Positions 23,848 through 35,349 of a stretch of 64,000 nucleotides of DNA are shown here, one piece after another. The notes below the pieces were generated by a model that was not told where the DNA came from, searched no databases, and saw only the letters and a program-made list of their open reading frames with translations. The stretch lies in contig RCTD01000003.1 of NCBI GenBank assembly GCA_014898415.1, positions 682,001 to 746,000 of the forward strand, in the 5' to 3' direction. The stretch's first letter is position 1, and every line of letters begins with the position of its first letter. The position numbers and the translations under genes are program-made. This DNA is from Stromatinia cepivora. Its lineage: Eukaryota; Ascomycota; Leotiomycetes; Helotiales; Sclerotiniaceae.

Positions 23848-24334
23848 CGCATTGGTGGTATGTGTGGATATATCTTCAATTCGTTCTTTTGAATGTGAAA
23901 ATAATTGTTGAGTGTGAAACGAACGGAATCATGGAGATTTATTAGTGGAGTGGCATTTTTAATTTTCCTCATACAGTAACCTTATCCATTATATGCACTG
24001 ACGTCTTTTTTGGGGTCGTTTAGTCGGGCAGGGATGATGATTAATTTCGTCTGTGCATTGGCACTAGGCTTTATTGGCCTAAAGTATTACAGGAGATCTT
24101 CGGCCATTGGTTGAATTGTGAGCTGAAGGGATTCAGATGGGGACTTATGGTGAGATGACAGCAACACCGTACATAGTGCGACGATAATTTCATGCCCCAT
24201 TTGAAAATGAATATATAATCGCGTATCATCCCGAATGAAATTTTAAACATCATTTCTTTGAGTAAATATCTTGCAGACTCAAGTAGAGCCTAAGCTCCCT
24301 CATCATCGATATCAATAACCATCCATCTCTCAAA
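23848..24334. promoter_or_regulatory. Divergent promoter region, LETM1-like / ferric reductase
   Basis: 487 bp separates the two divergent starts. No distinct regulatory motif could be assigned. Confidence 0.45.
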
Positions 24335-26458
24335 ATGACCTGGCCCTACCGCATCTACTTCAACCACACCACTTCCGAAAAAGCTCAAAGACGTATACTC
24401 CTCGACCGTTATGGACTTTACGCCCAACTTTCCATTCTCATCCCCATCATCCTATATAATCTCTACCGTTTAGCAATATGGGTATATTCCGAGCGACAGC
24501 GATCGAAAGTTGATTATTCCGCTGTTCCCAGCTCTCCTACTTTGAAGAAGAGGAGGGATTCGAAGAGGGCGACGTGGGGGAGGAAGGGTAGAAGTTTGGC
24601 TTGGTGGTTAGGAGAGGATGTTAGGAGAGGTTGGGGGGAGAGGGGTCATTGGATTGTTGCGGGGTTGTGGGGGGCTTGGTTGGGGTTTTTGTGTGTGCAT
24701 AGGACGGGTGATGGTATGTGGATTTTATGTTTGTGTTATTGGTCTGATTTTGGTTATGGGCATCGAGGATACTAGTCTGGGTAAAGTTACTGGGATCACC
24801 TGTGTACTAGTTTTTGTTAGGTTTTCTGGAGAACTTGTAAAGGACGACCCCCGATGCTTCAGTCTGAGTGGATTTGATACTTCAAGCGGATTCAATCATT
24901 AAATGAGCTCAACCTTTCAATCAGAATGGTTGTACAGAAGACATTCAAATACCTAGATCTCTCACTGGTTAGCTGCGATCCGGGCTATTGGGGATTTTGA
25001 TGTTTTGTAACGCCATATTGAACACGATAGCTAATGACACATCCAGATTATTTTCACATAACCAAACGATTTGGTATAGTTGCGGCGTCACAACTTCCTG
25101 CTCATTATGCACTATCCATGAAGTCTTTATATTCACCACTTTCCATACTTTTTGGATCATCCCATGAGCAGCTCAACACTTGGCATCGAATATCCGGTCG
25201 AGTCATTTGGACTCTTTTACTTTGCCACGCCAGCTGGTATTTGAATGCTTTCATCCAAATTGGAAATTTATCCGAGAAACTCACAACACCTATAATCATC
25301 TTCGGAGTAGTTTCATTTCAGCTAATCAACCTCCTCATTATCACAAGTTCAAAAGTTGTTCGTCGCTGGTCTTATCGGGTATTCTTCATCACTCACCTTT
25401 TTGTCGCCATCACCATGATTCCTCTTCTATTCTTCCATGCCGCTCCTCTTCGCATCTACATAATCGAAGCAATCGCTCTTTTCCTAATCGACATTGGCAT
25501 TCGCAAATTTACCACTTTTACAGCATTCGCTACCGTTCGATCAGTCCCGGAAACTTCTCTGCTTGAAATCGCTATTCCAGTTACTGCTTCCAAAATCTCT
25601 CAATTCCAATATGCACCAGGTCAACATGTCTATCTGTCTATTCCTCCATCCTCTGTTCCCACATCCGCCAAATACAATCGCCATCTCCATAATTTTCTCT
25701 ACAATCCATTTACTATCGCTTCCGTTACAGATACACCGTCACCACAGATCACCCTGACTCTGCGCACCCTCAACGGCCCTACGACATCTGCCCTCTCCTC
25801 CCTTTCCCACCTCAGTAAAGCTCGCCCACCACTCAACATCGAAGGGCCCTACGGAACCTCCCGCAAATTCCCGAATCTAGCCGAAAAATTCGACAGAATA
25901 TTACTCGTAGCCGGCGGCGTAGGCGCCACCTTTATTCTCCCCATCTACCGAGCCGCAAAAGAAGCAATGGAAAACGAAGGCCGAACAAATTCCAACGTAA
26001 GAATGATCTGGGTCATGCGAGACGCAGCCGAATCTTCATGGGCATTATCCCCAATCCAACCAACCTCCCCCCAAGATAATGACGAAGAACCACCTAAAAT
26101 CGAAAATTCAAATGTCGCTGATATAGAACTATACATTACCTCTCCACAAACCTCTCACTCGACCACCACTTTCACATCTGCATCTACATCTAATCTTACC
26201 TCCACCCACGAATCAGGCAGTATAGAAATGCACACCATAGAAACCCCATCACTCCCAAAACCTATCACGCCCAAAAAATATGCACGACCGGATTTACGCG
26301 CTATAGTCGACGAGACTTTTACACAGGGAGTAGAAGAACGAGTCGCGATATTGGTTTGTGGGCCCCCCGGGATGGCGGAGGAGTTGAGATCGTATGTGGG
26401 GAAGTGGGTGCAGAAGGGGAGGTATGTGTGGTGGCATGATGAGGGGTTTGGTTGGTAG
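24335..26458 (+). CDS. Ferric-reductase-like transmembrane flavocytochrome (FRE/AIM14 type)
   Basis: About 596 residues in two exons (24335-24713, 25047-26458) separated by a 333-nt intron, long for this window. The protein moves electrons from NADPH through FAD and two hemes across a membrane, reducing iron or oxygen. The membrane domain carries heme-candidate histidines in LPAHYALSMK, WHRISGRV, LLCHASWYLNAF and THLFVAITM. The FAD domain has PGQHVYLSI and YNPFTIASV (Asn instead of the usual His in HPFT). The NADPH domain has LLVAGGVGATFILPIYR and VCGPPGM, and the end HDEGFGW is typical of the family. The short first exon with a single early hydrophobic span fits AIM14-like reductases. Metal reductase versus NADPH-oxidase activity cannot be decided from sequence. 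Confidence 0.85.
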
Positions 26459-26513
26459 ATGGTAGATGGTAGTTTGAGCATTGCAAAATGAATGTGGAGT
26501 GTTTATTTCATGT

Positions 26514-26637
26514 CAATACAATACAATACAATACAATACAATACAATACAATACAATACAATACAATACAATACAATACAATACAATACAATACAATACA
26601 ATACAATACAATACAATACAATACAATACAATACAAT
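26514..26637. repeat. Pentanucleotide microsatellite (CAATA)n
   Basis: An uninterrupted run of about 24.8 copies of CAATA, 56 nt after the ferric reductase stop codon, between that gene and the convergent RRP6. It likely lies within the reductase 3' untranslated region. Confidence 0.97.
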
Positions 26638-26972
26638 CAATTCAATTCAATTAATCAATCATATACAAAAGAGCGGTGCTCCTTCGTGAATGGGAATCAC
26701 TAGATCAAACTAAATCATAGTAGATACCTAGGTATCATCAAATACACACAAAATACAGAGAACTCCTCTGGTTGTTATTATCTCAGCTTATGTGCATTAT
26801 TTACTTCCTTTTTGCAAGTTTTAATATCCATCCATCCTCATCCTATTCACATACCAAAAGCTTAGTGCCTAATGCTTTATATTCAATCCTGATTTCAGAT
26901 ATCCATCCATGCATCCAAGCATAATAAGCTCTAAATCCATCTCCATGTCCCCTTCAGAGTGATCAACATGTC

Positions 26973-29722
26973 TCACTTCTTAAAAGTAGCACTCCTACCA
27001 CCCCTCTCCCCACTCTGCACTCTCCCCATTCCTTTCGCGGCATTCATACTCTTTTGGTACGGATCGAACGGTTTATCCTTCTTTGCCTTTCCACCCTTCC
27101 CACCTTTCTCTATCTTTTGTTTCTTAGAATTGAGTACCGAGTCCGCTTTACTGTAATCGAAATCTTCTTCCTCTTCTTGTTCTTTTTGTTCTTCCTCTGC
27201 ATCTTCGGCTACCTTTTCAGATTCGATTTTCCTCGCTTCTTCTTTTTTCTGCTGTTTTCTCAATTTTTTATCCGCTTTAAGTTCCGCTTTATACGCCGCT
27301 CTACGTTCTGCGCTTTCGGCTAAAACTTCGGCTTTACCTTGTTGTCTTTCGTTTTCCGCAATTGGGGTGTAGTCGAGGGATATGTCATATTTGTCGGTGA
27401 TCTCTTGATCTTCATCCGGGTCGGTGGTGGTTTCGCTCTTTCTTTTAGAGCCGCGTTTAAGGACGAATGGTTCGTCTTTTATTTTGCTAGGGGTTGGTGT
27501 TGGGGCTTCGGGGATGACTAGGCGGGATCGATCGGTAAGGGGTGTAGTTGACGAGGCGAAAACTTCTTCTGAGAGCTGGGGTAGGGGGATTGCAAGTCTC
27601 ATGCTATCTTGATCGGGGGTTGTGGTTGAAGGTTCCCATATACTGCTTCCAAATGCACCTCCCCAAAAGGAAGATGTCTCGGTTGTAAGTTCGGTTTTGT
27701 CTACGGGTGTTACGTCGAGTTTAGATGTCTTTTCAGGTGTAATTTTTGCTCCAGTGTTAGATCTTGGGTTACCGGCCGCATCTGGTGATCGTCTGAGGAC
27801 GTCTATCGACTTTGGACCATCTTTTCCATTTTCCTTTGCCGCCTTGATGATTTCGAGCAGTTCTTGAGTCCGTGATTTTACACTGTAAGATATGGGCCGA
27901 ATGATGCTCAGTAAGGCTATCATGTCCATGGGCATGAACTTAGCTAGGTTAATAACAACAGAATTCGACATGACAAAATTTATGCTGTCATCATCCTTTC
28001 TTGCTATCTGATCTCTCCAGGCGTGTACAGCTTTGAAAACCGCGAATTGCTCGCTACTTAAGAGAGCAGGCGTTTTGTAAATTAGTGAAAACCATCCTCC
28101 CGGTCCTTTTCCGGATTCTGCATTGTATACCTGTCGCTCATATCGAAGTAACGAAGTCTCCTTGGACTTTTGCAGGACTGTCTCCATTGGATTTTCTTCA
28201 GATGTTTCAGTATTAGACGCGTCGATTAACTCATTCCGTAAATTGTCAAAAACGTAAAGAAGGAAATGTGTGTCGGCTCTAGCATAAAAGAACATTTCTT
28301 CTGGAAGTGGCCTAAAATGTTAGTGGAGGGAGGTAAAATACACGATATAAACTTACCTGATTCGCCAGTCTGCTAACTGGTATTTTTTGTCGGCATCAAA
28401 ATCGATATACTTCTTCAATAAGAAGGCTAAGCTTCCTCCAGCGAATCCTAACCTTCTGCATGCGTAATGTGTATCGAACAAGCCAACGACATATAGCCCA
28501 AGATCTCGTTGGAGCCATACGATATCCATATAAGCACCATGGAAAACCTAAGTTGTTAGCAAGCATTGAAGAATTCTAAGAAATATGCAACATACCTTGA
28601 TTATGCTTGGATCAGCGAAAACTTCATTAAGTACTTGCAGCTGTTGCCTCCATGGCTTGAGGGTATCCACAATCCAATCTTTTTCGCGGGTACTGATTTG
28701 CATCAAAGATACGAGACCAACATATGAACGAGTATCATGATGCTCCAAGTCGACCGCGATTTCCTTAGCGCCTTTAAGCTCTTCTAGCATCTCCAGAACA
28801 CCCTCGTAGGTATCAACAAATGTCGCAGATGTACTCTCAACTGGTAGATAATTTATTGGTTCCGCCTTATCATACATAGCACTTGGATATTGTAATTGTA
28901 GAATTTCCGTTTCGTAAGGATGTTTGTACCTAAATTGCTTGTTAGTAAATCGTATAGTGGCACCCATTCGTTGAAGTTTCTTCAATTTGTCCCGTTTTGC
29001 TTTAGAGCGACTGGCTCTGGCAGACTTGCTTAATTCTTCTGGCTTCTTTCCTCTGCCTGGGGGTTCCAAGGGGAGCAATGCGAGGGGAATAAAATTGGAG
29101 TAATCATACTGTTTCTGGTCGTAGTCGTTTGTAATCATACCAAGACTATCCTTTAACGGCACCTTCGCATGCGGTTTGGTTTTGAGAAGAGGTAGCCATG
29201 GTGATGTATCCGCATTGTCAGGTTTGACCTCGAATGCGAGTTGGGGCTTCACCAAGTTTTGTGTGCGGAGCGAGTTATCAAGGAATTTTTTCTGGGATTT
29301 TGATGTCGCAGAAGGCTGACAGATATCAGTACATATCTTAATGGCGCATGCGACTCAATCCTCACCTCTTCGACTTGTTTCCTTTTAATAATTCCTGTAT
29401 ATTCATCGAGACAAGTATCGGTCTTTTCGAGCAAGGAATCCACAACATCCACGACACTGCGCCAATTGTTGTCCACATCGTCGGCATCTTCTAAAGTTGG
29501 TACACGAAGACCTGAGACAGTACCTGCAGATTTGAGCAAGTCATTTGCAAGCGCAAGTAAACGCGCATTCTGTTCGTCGAGAGCACTCCCCACCTCAGGA
29601 TTTAATGATCGATGAAAACCGAGGTCTTCCGTTGATATGCAACCGGCAGTTTTGATGGTTGATACAAGAGCAGCTTGAACTTCATCTTGTAATGATTTAA
29701 AATCTTGTGTATCTTCCGCCAT
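26973..29722 (-). CDS. RRP6: Nuclear exosome 3'-5' exoribonuclease Rrp6
   Basis: Rrp6 is the nuclear exosome's distributive DEDD-Y nuclease, trimming rRNA and snoRNA precursors and degrading aberrant RNA. Four exons (29366-29722, 28596-29315, 28357-28547, 26973-28311) give about 868 residues. The first exon encodes the PMC2NT domain that binds Rrp47/Lrp1. The exonuclease domain has [20 protein letters not shown] (DxE metal ligands), [14 protein letters not shown] and [16 protein letters not shown] (catalytic Tyr and last Asp). The HRDC domain starts at about [17 protein letters not shown]. The tail is Lys/Glu-rich and disordered ([14 protein letters not shown]...[13 protein letters not shown]), as in the family, and probably nuclear-localising. 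All catalytic residues are present. It is divergent from MDM35. Confidence 0.92.
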
Positions 29723-30117
29723 GATTGACAGGATTTATTGTTGTTTGAGTAGGAAAGAATGTTTGTTTGGAATTTAGATACGATTTGCTCAAAAAATGTT
29801 CAAAGTTCAACTTTATTCATACCCTTGTCATTATTTTACCGGTGGAGATTGACTAGCGTATTTTTTAAACCTTGTTGGAGCTTTTGGCTTTTGGGGACCT
29901 CTGCATTTCATCAATCACTTTCAGCCATAACTCTTTCACTCGGGAACAATCTTCACGACTTCACATGACAAAGAACCTCAACAAGTTCACCTCATCTAGT
30001 ACAATATAAAGAGGCACAACATTCAACATTCAACATTCAACATCCAACATCCAACATCCAACATCCAACATCCAACATCCAACATCCAACACTGCTCTAC
30101 ATTAAAATCATATCAAA
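29723..30117. promoter_or_regulatory. Bidirectional promoter RRP6 / MDM35
   Basis: 395 bp between the two start codons. The MDM35 side contains the heptamer repeat at 30017-30093. Confidence 0.5.
30017..30093 (+). repeat. Heptamer tandem repeat CAACAT(T/C), 11 copies
   Basis: Three CAACATT copies, seven CAACATC copies and a final CAACACT, ending 24 nt before the MDM35 ATG. It very likely lies in the mRNA leader. It contains no ATG on the sense strand. Confidence 0.9.
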
Positions 30118-30577
30118 ATGTCGGCTTCACTTGCACCTGAATGTAATGAAGTCAAGGAGTATGTAAATGACTTTTATCTTCTATTCTATTCTATTCGATT
30201 TGTTAAGTTTAGAGATGCTAAACATATCTTAAAGACGATATGATTCGTGCTTCCTGAAGTGGTATAGCGAAAGTAAGTACAATCGGTATTTGAAACACAT
30301 ATATAGACTAATATCTTTAGAATATCTTCGAGGTAAAGGTACGACCGATGAATGCGAAGCTTTATTTAAAGATTACAGGAAATGCCTAACGGTAAGTTTG
30401 GAAAAGCTCTCAGTAGTTCTGAAAGATTTCCATCCTAACTTCATACAGGGTGCTTTGAAAGAGCGTGGTATCGATAAAATGCTTGAAGAGGCGCGAGAGG
30501 ATCATAAGGAAAATGATGCCGTTAATTTGCGGCGGCCTTGTCAGTTGTTCACATTTCTCTTCGAATATAATAACTAA
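30118..30577 (+). CDS. MDM35: Mdm35, twin CX9C intermembrane-space chaperone
   Basis: Mdm35 (human TRIAP1) binds Ups/PRELI lipid-transfer proteins in the mitochondrial intermembrane space and keeps them stable for phosphatidic acid and phosphatidylserine transport. Four exons (30118-30158, 30235-30272, 30321-30391, 30449-30577), all with GT...AG introns, give 92 residues. The first CX9C is in APECNEVKERYDSCF and the second in DECEALFKDYRKCL, followed by ALKERGIDKMLEEAREDH. The residue order and spacing match Mdm35 exactly. The tail after RRPC (QLFTFLFEYNN) is slightly longer than I expect and could be altered if a further exon is used. Confidence 0.9.
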
Positions 30578-31385
30578 TGGTTGAGAAGGATGAGATACAT
30601 GCATGAAATCAAATTGTACAAACACTACTACATACCGATGCATGGGAAAAGGCGTCAGGTTGGTAGAGGGGAAGTTGAAAATATCTCAAATTGTATGATA
30701 ATGAAGAGGCTGGAACATTCATATTCATCGGCAAAATATACCAATAATATATCAACAAATCATCAACCTTCTACATGATTTGTCAGCCGATATATGCATG
30801 ACTTTGATAGCCACCAATTTTTGAATTAGTCCTCTCTAATATCCGTGAACAAGCTACCATATCATCATCACCTTGATTTAATATCGGTTATATCATAACA
30901 AGATAGATTTTCCAAACATCTTCATCTTCATCCCAAGCTACATCTGGGCATCGCCATATCCATCCATCCTCCATCAAATCAAAAAAATTCGCCAAGTTCG
31001 GCATTGTTGTACACGTGATTATGTCAATTAACCTAGAAAGCCTAATCCCCTAAACCCCTGCAAAAGAACAAATTGTTTTCAGCCTTCTCTTGTTCATTTC
31101 TCCAGATAAGTTTAAGCTCCAGTATTAGGATTGGTTGATACAACTGGTTACAGATCCAGAAAAATAATCCCGCCCAAATTCTGGACCCCGACTTAAAATA
31201 ATTATGTGGGAATCTCGAATCTCATACTTGTAAAAACAACTTTATACATTCTCATATCCACCCATTTTCCCTCCGCCTTCACCCTCCCTCCATCAACTTC
31301 TCCACCGAGCAACCCGCAATAAACACTTCTTAAATTTCGTACAGCACAAGTCATTCGGTGATGCGCCAGCAATAGGAAACGATTC
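30578..31385. other. Intergenic region
   Basis: 808 bp with MDM35 3' flank and the promoter of the downstream small gene. No gene or element recognised. Confidence 0.45.
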
Positions 31386-31777
31386 ATGCACCCCTTCTCT
31401 ATTCTCACACTTGCGATTTTCGTAGCCGGCTACATCACTGCGAGGTGGGATCTGGTTACTAGACTTTATGAGCTTGCAATATTCGCATGGGATCACGGAG
31501 TAGTGGTTAGCTTTGATATCCCGTGTATCTCATTCAATGCATCTCACTGATATTACTTTGGCGCATAGGCTCGCACACTAAAAGGATTCGCAATTCTTTC
31601 CCTCTTCTTCTTTCTATTCATCCTACCAGTGGAAAGGCTCGCGTCGAGGGAGACGACACTAGTAAATAAGCACGATATCTACAGCGCAAAACCTAGCTAA
31701 TATTCCAATAGCATCCACGATCTGGCAGCGTCGGCATATCCGCACGAGAGCAATTGCGACGAAGGGGTTCATTTTGA
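31386..31777 (+). CDS. Small membrane protein of unknown function, upstream of GPI1
   Basis: Three exons (31386-31505, 31569-31661, 31712-31777) with regular GT...AG introns give 92 residues. Two hydrophobic stretches are visible, MHPFSILTLAIFVAGYITA at the start and KGFAILSLFFFLFILPVERL in the middle, then a basic tail ending EQLRRRGSF. The first stretch may be a signal anchor. All three exons join in one frame, which supports a real gene. I do not recognise the family. The stop is only 32 nt before the GPI1 ATG on the same strand, so the GPI1 transcript must begin inside this gene, or the two share one RNA. Confidence 0.65.
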
Positions 31778-31809
31778 AAGAAAGAGTTTAGGACACTTGA
31801 GCATTTGTC

Positions 31810-34181
31810 ATGCCCGATCATGATGGTTTGATGAGGATTTTCTGGCCGAGGGATATACCGAGAAGTGATTCACCTGGAGTAATAGTTGGCTGGAGGAACT
31901 CTGGTCTTGATATATTTGTGGTTGCGATATTGGAGGATGTTGACGTGAGCAGCAATAAGGCTACAAAAATAGAACCGACTGACGTAACTGCAGGCGCGCA
32001 ATGTAGAAAATGCATTGAAAGTCGGAACCCTATTTCGAAATGCAAGACATCCTATTGAACGAATATATGAGTTATGTGGACAGTCCTCACTGCAGGTGTT
32101 GGGCCTGGCAAATTCCCCGAAAGCAGATGTCGACACTCTCCAAATTCGCGCAACTACAGGATCAGCATACAAACTACCTCAGATATCTTGTGCCCGGGCA
32201 TCAACAAATCAAATAGTCGTATTTGATCGACCTCAACCAAATCGGATGCAGTACATATCTTTAAAGCCAATATCATTAGCATTGGATGACAAGGCTGAAA
32301 TGACGTTTCATGCGCCTGGCAGTGTTGATGCTGAGGAAGAAAAAGAAGAATTAAGACAGAGAAAGAGGACTCAGGAACTCGTCGAAAAATTGAAGTATCA
32401 TTCTGTCGTTAAACATCCGCCATCCCAAAAAGAACTTGCCTTACCAAGAATAGTCAATCAAATCAATTGTGCTTGGGAGGTCCATCAACTATTACAGAAA
32501 AACATCTCGCTTGTTGGAGCTCGGTCAAGGAGAAGTCTGAGCGTATCCGAAAGGGTAGTGGAGTCAGCAACCACGATGCGTGATTTCGTTCTTTTGGCAA
32601 TATGGCAATTGATCACTCTCTACATATATCCTATCCTCAGACGTGGATTTGTCATTGGTCTTATATGCCATAGATTTGCTGCTGAAGCTTTACTGTTGGT
32701 TCTAGAATGGAGAGCTAAGCCAGATTATGCAGCTTTGAAAGATATCTCCGCAACTGCACAACAGGTTGAAATTCGCTTGCAACAATTCTGTTACTGGCCT
32801 ATGCAATATGTTACACTTCGAAGGAGTAAGAGAGATTGGGGCAGTGTAACGACAAGCCATCCGGAGTACATAAGGTTTTACAATAGCCTTTGGCTAGTTG
32901 CTAATGACGTGATAATTGGAATTGCATTGGGGTCCTACATCATTGATAACTCCGCTTGGGTTGCAGAAACCATCAGTGACATCCTAAGCACTTATTCGAT
33001 AGCGGCACTACGAAGAACGATAAAATGGTTGATGGACTGGCCAGCTGGCTTAAAACTCAACACTGAGCTGGCTGCTTTCTTGGGTGATTTGTTCCTATGG
33101 GTCATTGATCATTGGTCAAGTATGTTTATTTCCTGCTCCAACAACCTATGCATCAATTAACTTTTATAGGCTGTATTGAAACTTTACATCCAGTATTGCC
33201 TCATGTTATTTGGGTCGTTGGTTTTTCCAGTTTTGCTGGAGCCAGCATGCCAATCGCCTTGTTTTCCGACCTACTCACCATCCTAACACTTCACATCTAC
33301 TCTTTTTATATGGCTTCTGCACGTATATTCAATTGGCAATATACAATCCTCCTCTCCTTATTCCAACTATTCCGTGGCAAGAAGCATAATGTTCTTCGAA
33401 AACGTATTGATTCTTGCGATTATGATCTCGACCAACTATTACTTGGCACGATTTTATTTACTCTATTGTTCTTTCTCTTACCTACAGTTCTTGTATTCTA
33501 CTTGGCATTTGCATGTGCACGTATGGCCATTATCTCGTTGAAAGCCGTTTTGGACGCTTTACTTGCATGCTTGAATCATTTTCCACTATTTGCCTTGATG
33601 TTACGAATTAAGGATTCGCAACGATTACCAGGTTTGTTCTCACCCAATGCAGTCAGATTACATTATACTAACATACAAAGGTGGTATACGATTTGAACTT
33701 CGAGATGCCCAACAATTAGCAAGTCAAATACCTAGTACTCCATCTCCTCCACCAACATCCTATATATATCTCAAAGTATGATTTTTCCCTCGCATTCATC
33801 TATATTCGTAGTCTAACATAAAATTTATAGTCTGTCCCTCTCACTTTTCGCGCCATGTTTCACCAATATTTTCAACTCGGTCATCGTATCCGTAAACACT
33901 ACGCCTCACCCCGTGTTCTCCTTTGTCTAGCAACTGGTAAATTCGTCCCACCCATCCATCGCAAAAATCTTTATTCTCTTCAATACAGCATGTTACCAGC
34001 GCGTAGAGCGGGGATCATTTATATGTGGTATGCATTAACTGCTAGCTCGGATGAAGGAAAGGAGAAGGATAAGAGGAGAGGTAGTGCTGGGTGGTTGAAT
34101 GGTGGGGTTGCTAGTTTGGCTATGGGGAATGGAAATTTGAGGAGGGGGAATGGGTATATGGTTAGAAGGGGTGGGCATTAG
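31810..34181 (+). CDS. GPI1: GPI-GlcNAc transferase subunit Gpi1 (PIG-Q)
   Basis: Gpi1 is a membrane subunit of the ER complex that transfers GlcNAc to phosphatidylinositol, the first step of GPI anchor synthesis. Five exons (31810-31944, 31994-33119, 33170-33631, 33681-33775, 33831-34181) give 722 residues. The N-terminal part starts MPDHDGLMRIFWPRDIP. Several membrane segments follow, including FVLLAIWQLITLYIYPIL, VANDVIIGIALGSYII and LLLGTILFTLLFFLLPTVLVFYLA. Family-typical words include YDLDQLLLGTILFTLLFF, RGGIRFEL-like LPGGIRFELRD and ATGKFVPPIHRKNLYSLQYSMLP near the end. A Ser/Gly-rich tail ends the protein. Products anchored this way include the GH76 enzyme encoded 3 kb away. Confidence 0.9.
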
Positions 34182-34708
34182 GGTAGAGGATAGGGATAGG
34201 GATGGGGATGGGGATAGGGATTGAAATGAGGGATGAGGAATGACGGAAACGAAAGACGATGTTTTGTATATATGATTGGGTTTCGATGGATGAATCAGAC
34301 AGGACGAGATAAGATACTTAAAAAGGGCACAGGAGGATTGGAGGCGATAGGTTTTGTATGTACTGTATGTGGATACGGATTACTTAATGATAATATTTCA
34401 AGAACCATTTTATTTTAATTGTGTTGTGGCATTCGATACAACGCGATCACAAAGAGAATGCATGTAGTGTGTGTGATGTGTAAAGCAATTATCATTCCAT
34501 GCCATTTCATTCAACCATCATCAAATCTCATCGTATCAATCCGTACTGGTATTGGTGCTGTCGACGCTAATTCCCTCTGCCGAATCCACCATCATAATAA
34601 TAATAATAATATACAAATCTCCTTATCCATCCTCCCCCTATCCATCCCATCCATCCCACCACATCCAGCCTCAACCACACCCATCCATCACATCCACCTA
34701 TTAAAAAT
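34182..34708. other. Convergent intergenic region
   Basis: GPI1 3' flank with a short (GGGATA/GGGGAT)n purine repeat at about 34190-34225. Otherwise nothing recognised. Confidence 0.5.
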
Positions 34709-35349
34709 TCACAACTTCCCCGCAACCTCATCCGCCTTCCCCTTCACTTCCCCCTTTATCTCAGCGGCTTTTCCTTTAGCTTCTCCTTTTAGCTCTGTGG
34801 CTTTACCCTTGAGTTCTGCGGCTTCGCCTTTTAGTTCTGTGGCTTTTGCTTTCGCTTCGCTTTTGGCTTCGTTTTTGGAGAGGCCGGCGGCTTGTTTTAC
34901 TTTTTGGGTTGCGGTTTCTATTTGTGCGGGGGATGGGGGGTTAGTGGGGGGGTTTTTAAGAAAGGGGGAGGGGGAGGGTTTGGGGTTTTGGGGTTTGGGG
35001 TGGGGGTGGGGGTGGATGAGGAAGATGAAATGGACGGATGGAGGGTGTGAGGATGAGGAGGGGTGAGGGAGAGGGGCTAGGTAGAGAAGGTAGAGATGAA
35101 GATATGAAAACAGTAAGAGGTGAGAATTAAGAAAAAAAAAGAGATAAACATACGACCAACTTCAATCCCATCAACAATCTTACTAGCAACCGCCTTATCG
35201 ACCTTCTTAACCGTCTCCTTTACCGTTTCTGTAACTGCTTTTTGAGCTGTGAAGGTGGAGGAGAAGGGTCTGTGGCTGATGATTTGGGTTTGGAATCGAG
35301 GGGTGAGGAGGCGTGATTGCCGGATCAGTGTACGAGTTATTGGGGACAT
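34709..35349 (-). CDS. Mitochondrial LEA-like helical repeat protein
   Basis: Two exons (35154-35349 and 34709-34917) around a 236-nt intron give 134 residues. The first exon has a strong mitochondrial presequence (MSPITRTLIRQSRLLTPRFQ) and then an amphipathic stretch (TETVKETVKKVDKA). The second exon is almost entirely Ala/Lys/Glu with a repeating TELKGEA, AELKGKA, TELKGEA, GKAAEIKGEV pattern, the 11-residue style of late-embryogenesis-abundant proteins, which fold into amphipathic helices on drying. The family suggests protection of mitochondrial membranes under desiccation. Function is inferred from composition only. A CsbD-like stress protein is an alternative description. Confidence 0.7.

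Noticed and set aside
27054..27323. Plus-strand frame opposite RRP6
   Set aside because: Phe/Leu-rich shadow of the Lys/Glu-rich RRP6 tail on the other strand.
34419..35066. 215-codon plus-strand frame
   Set aside because: It is antisense to the LEA-like gene and its intron; its Ser/Ala/Phe repeats mirror the Lys/Glu repeats.
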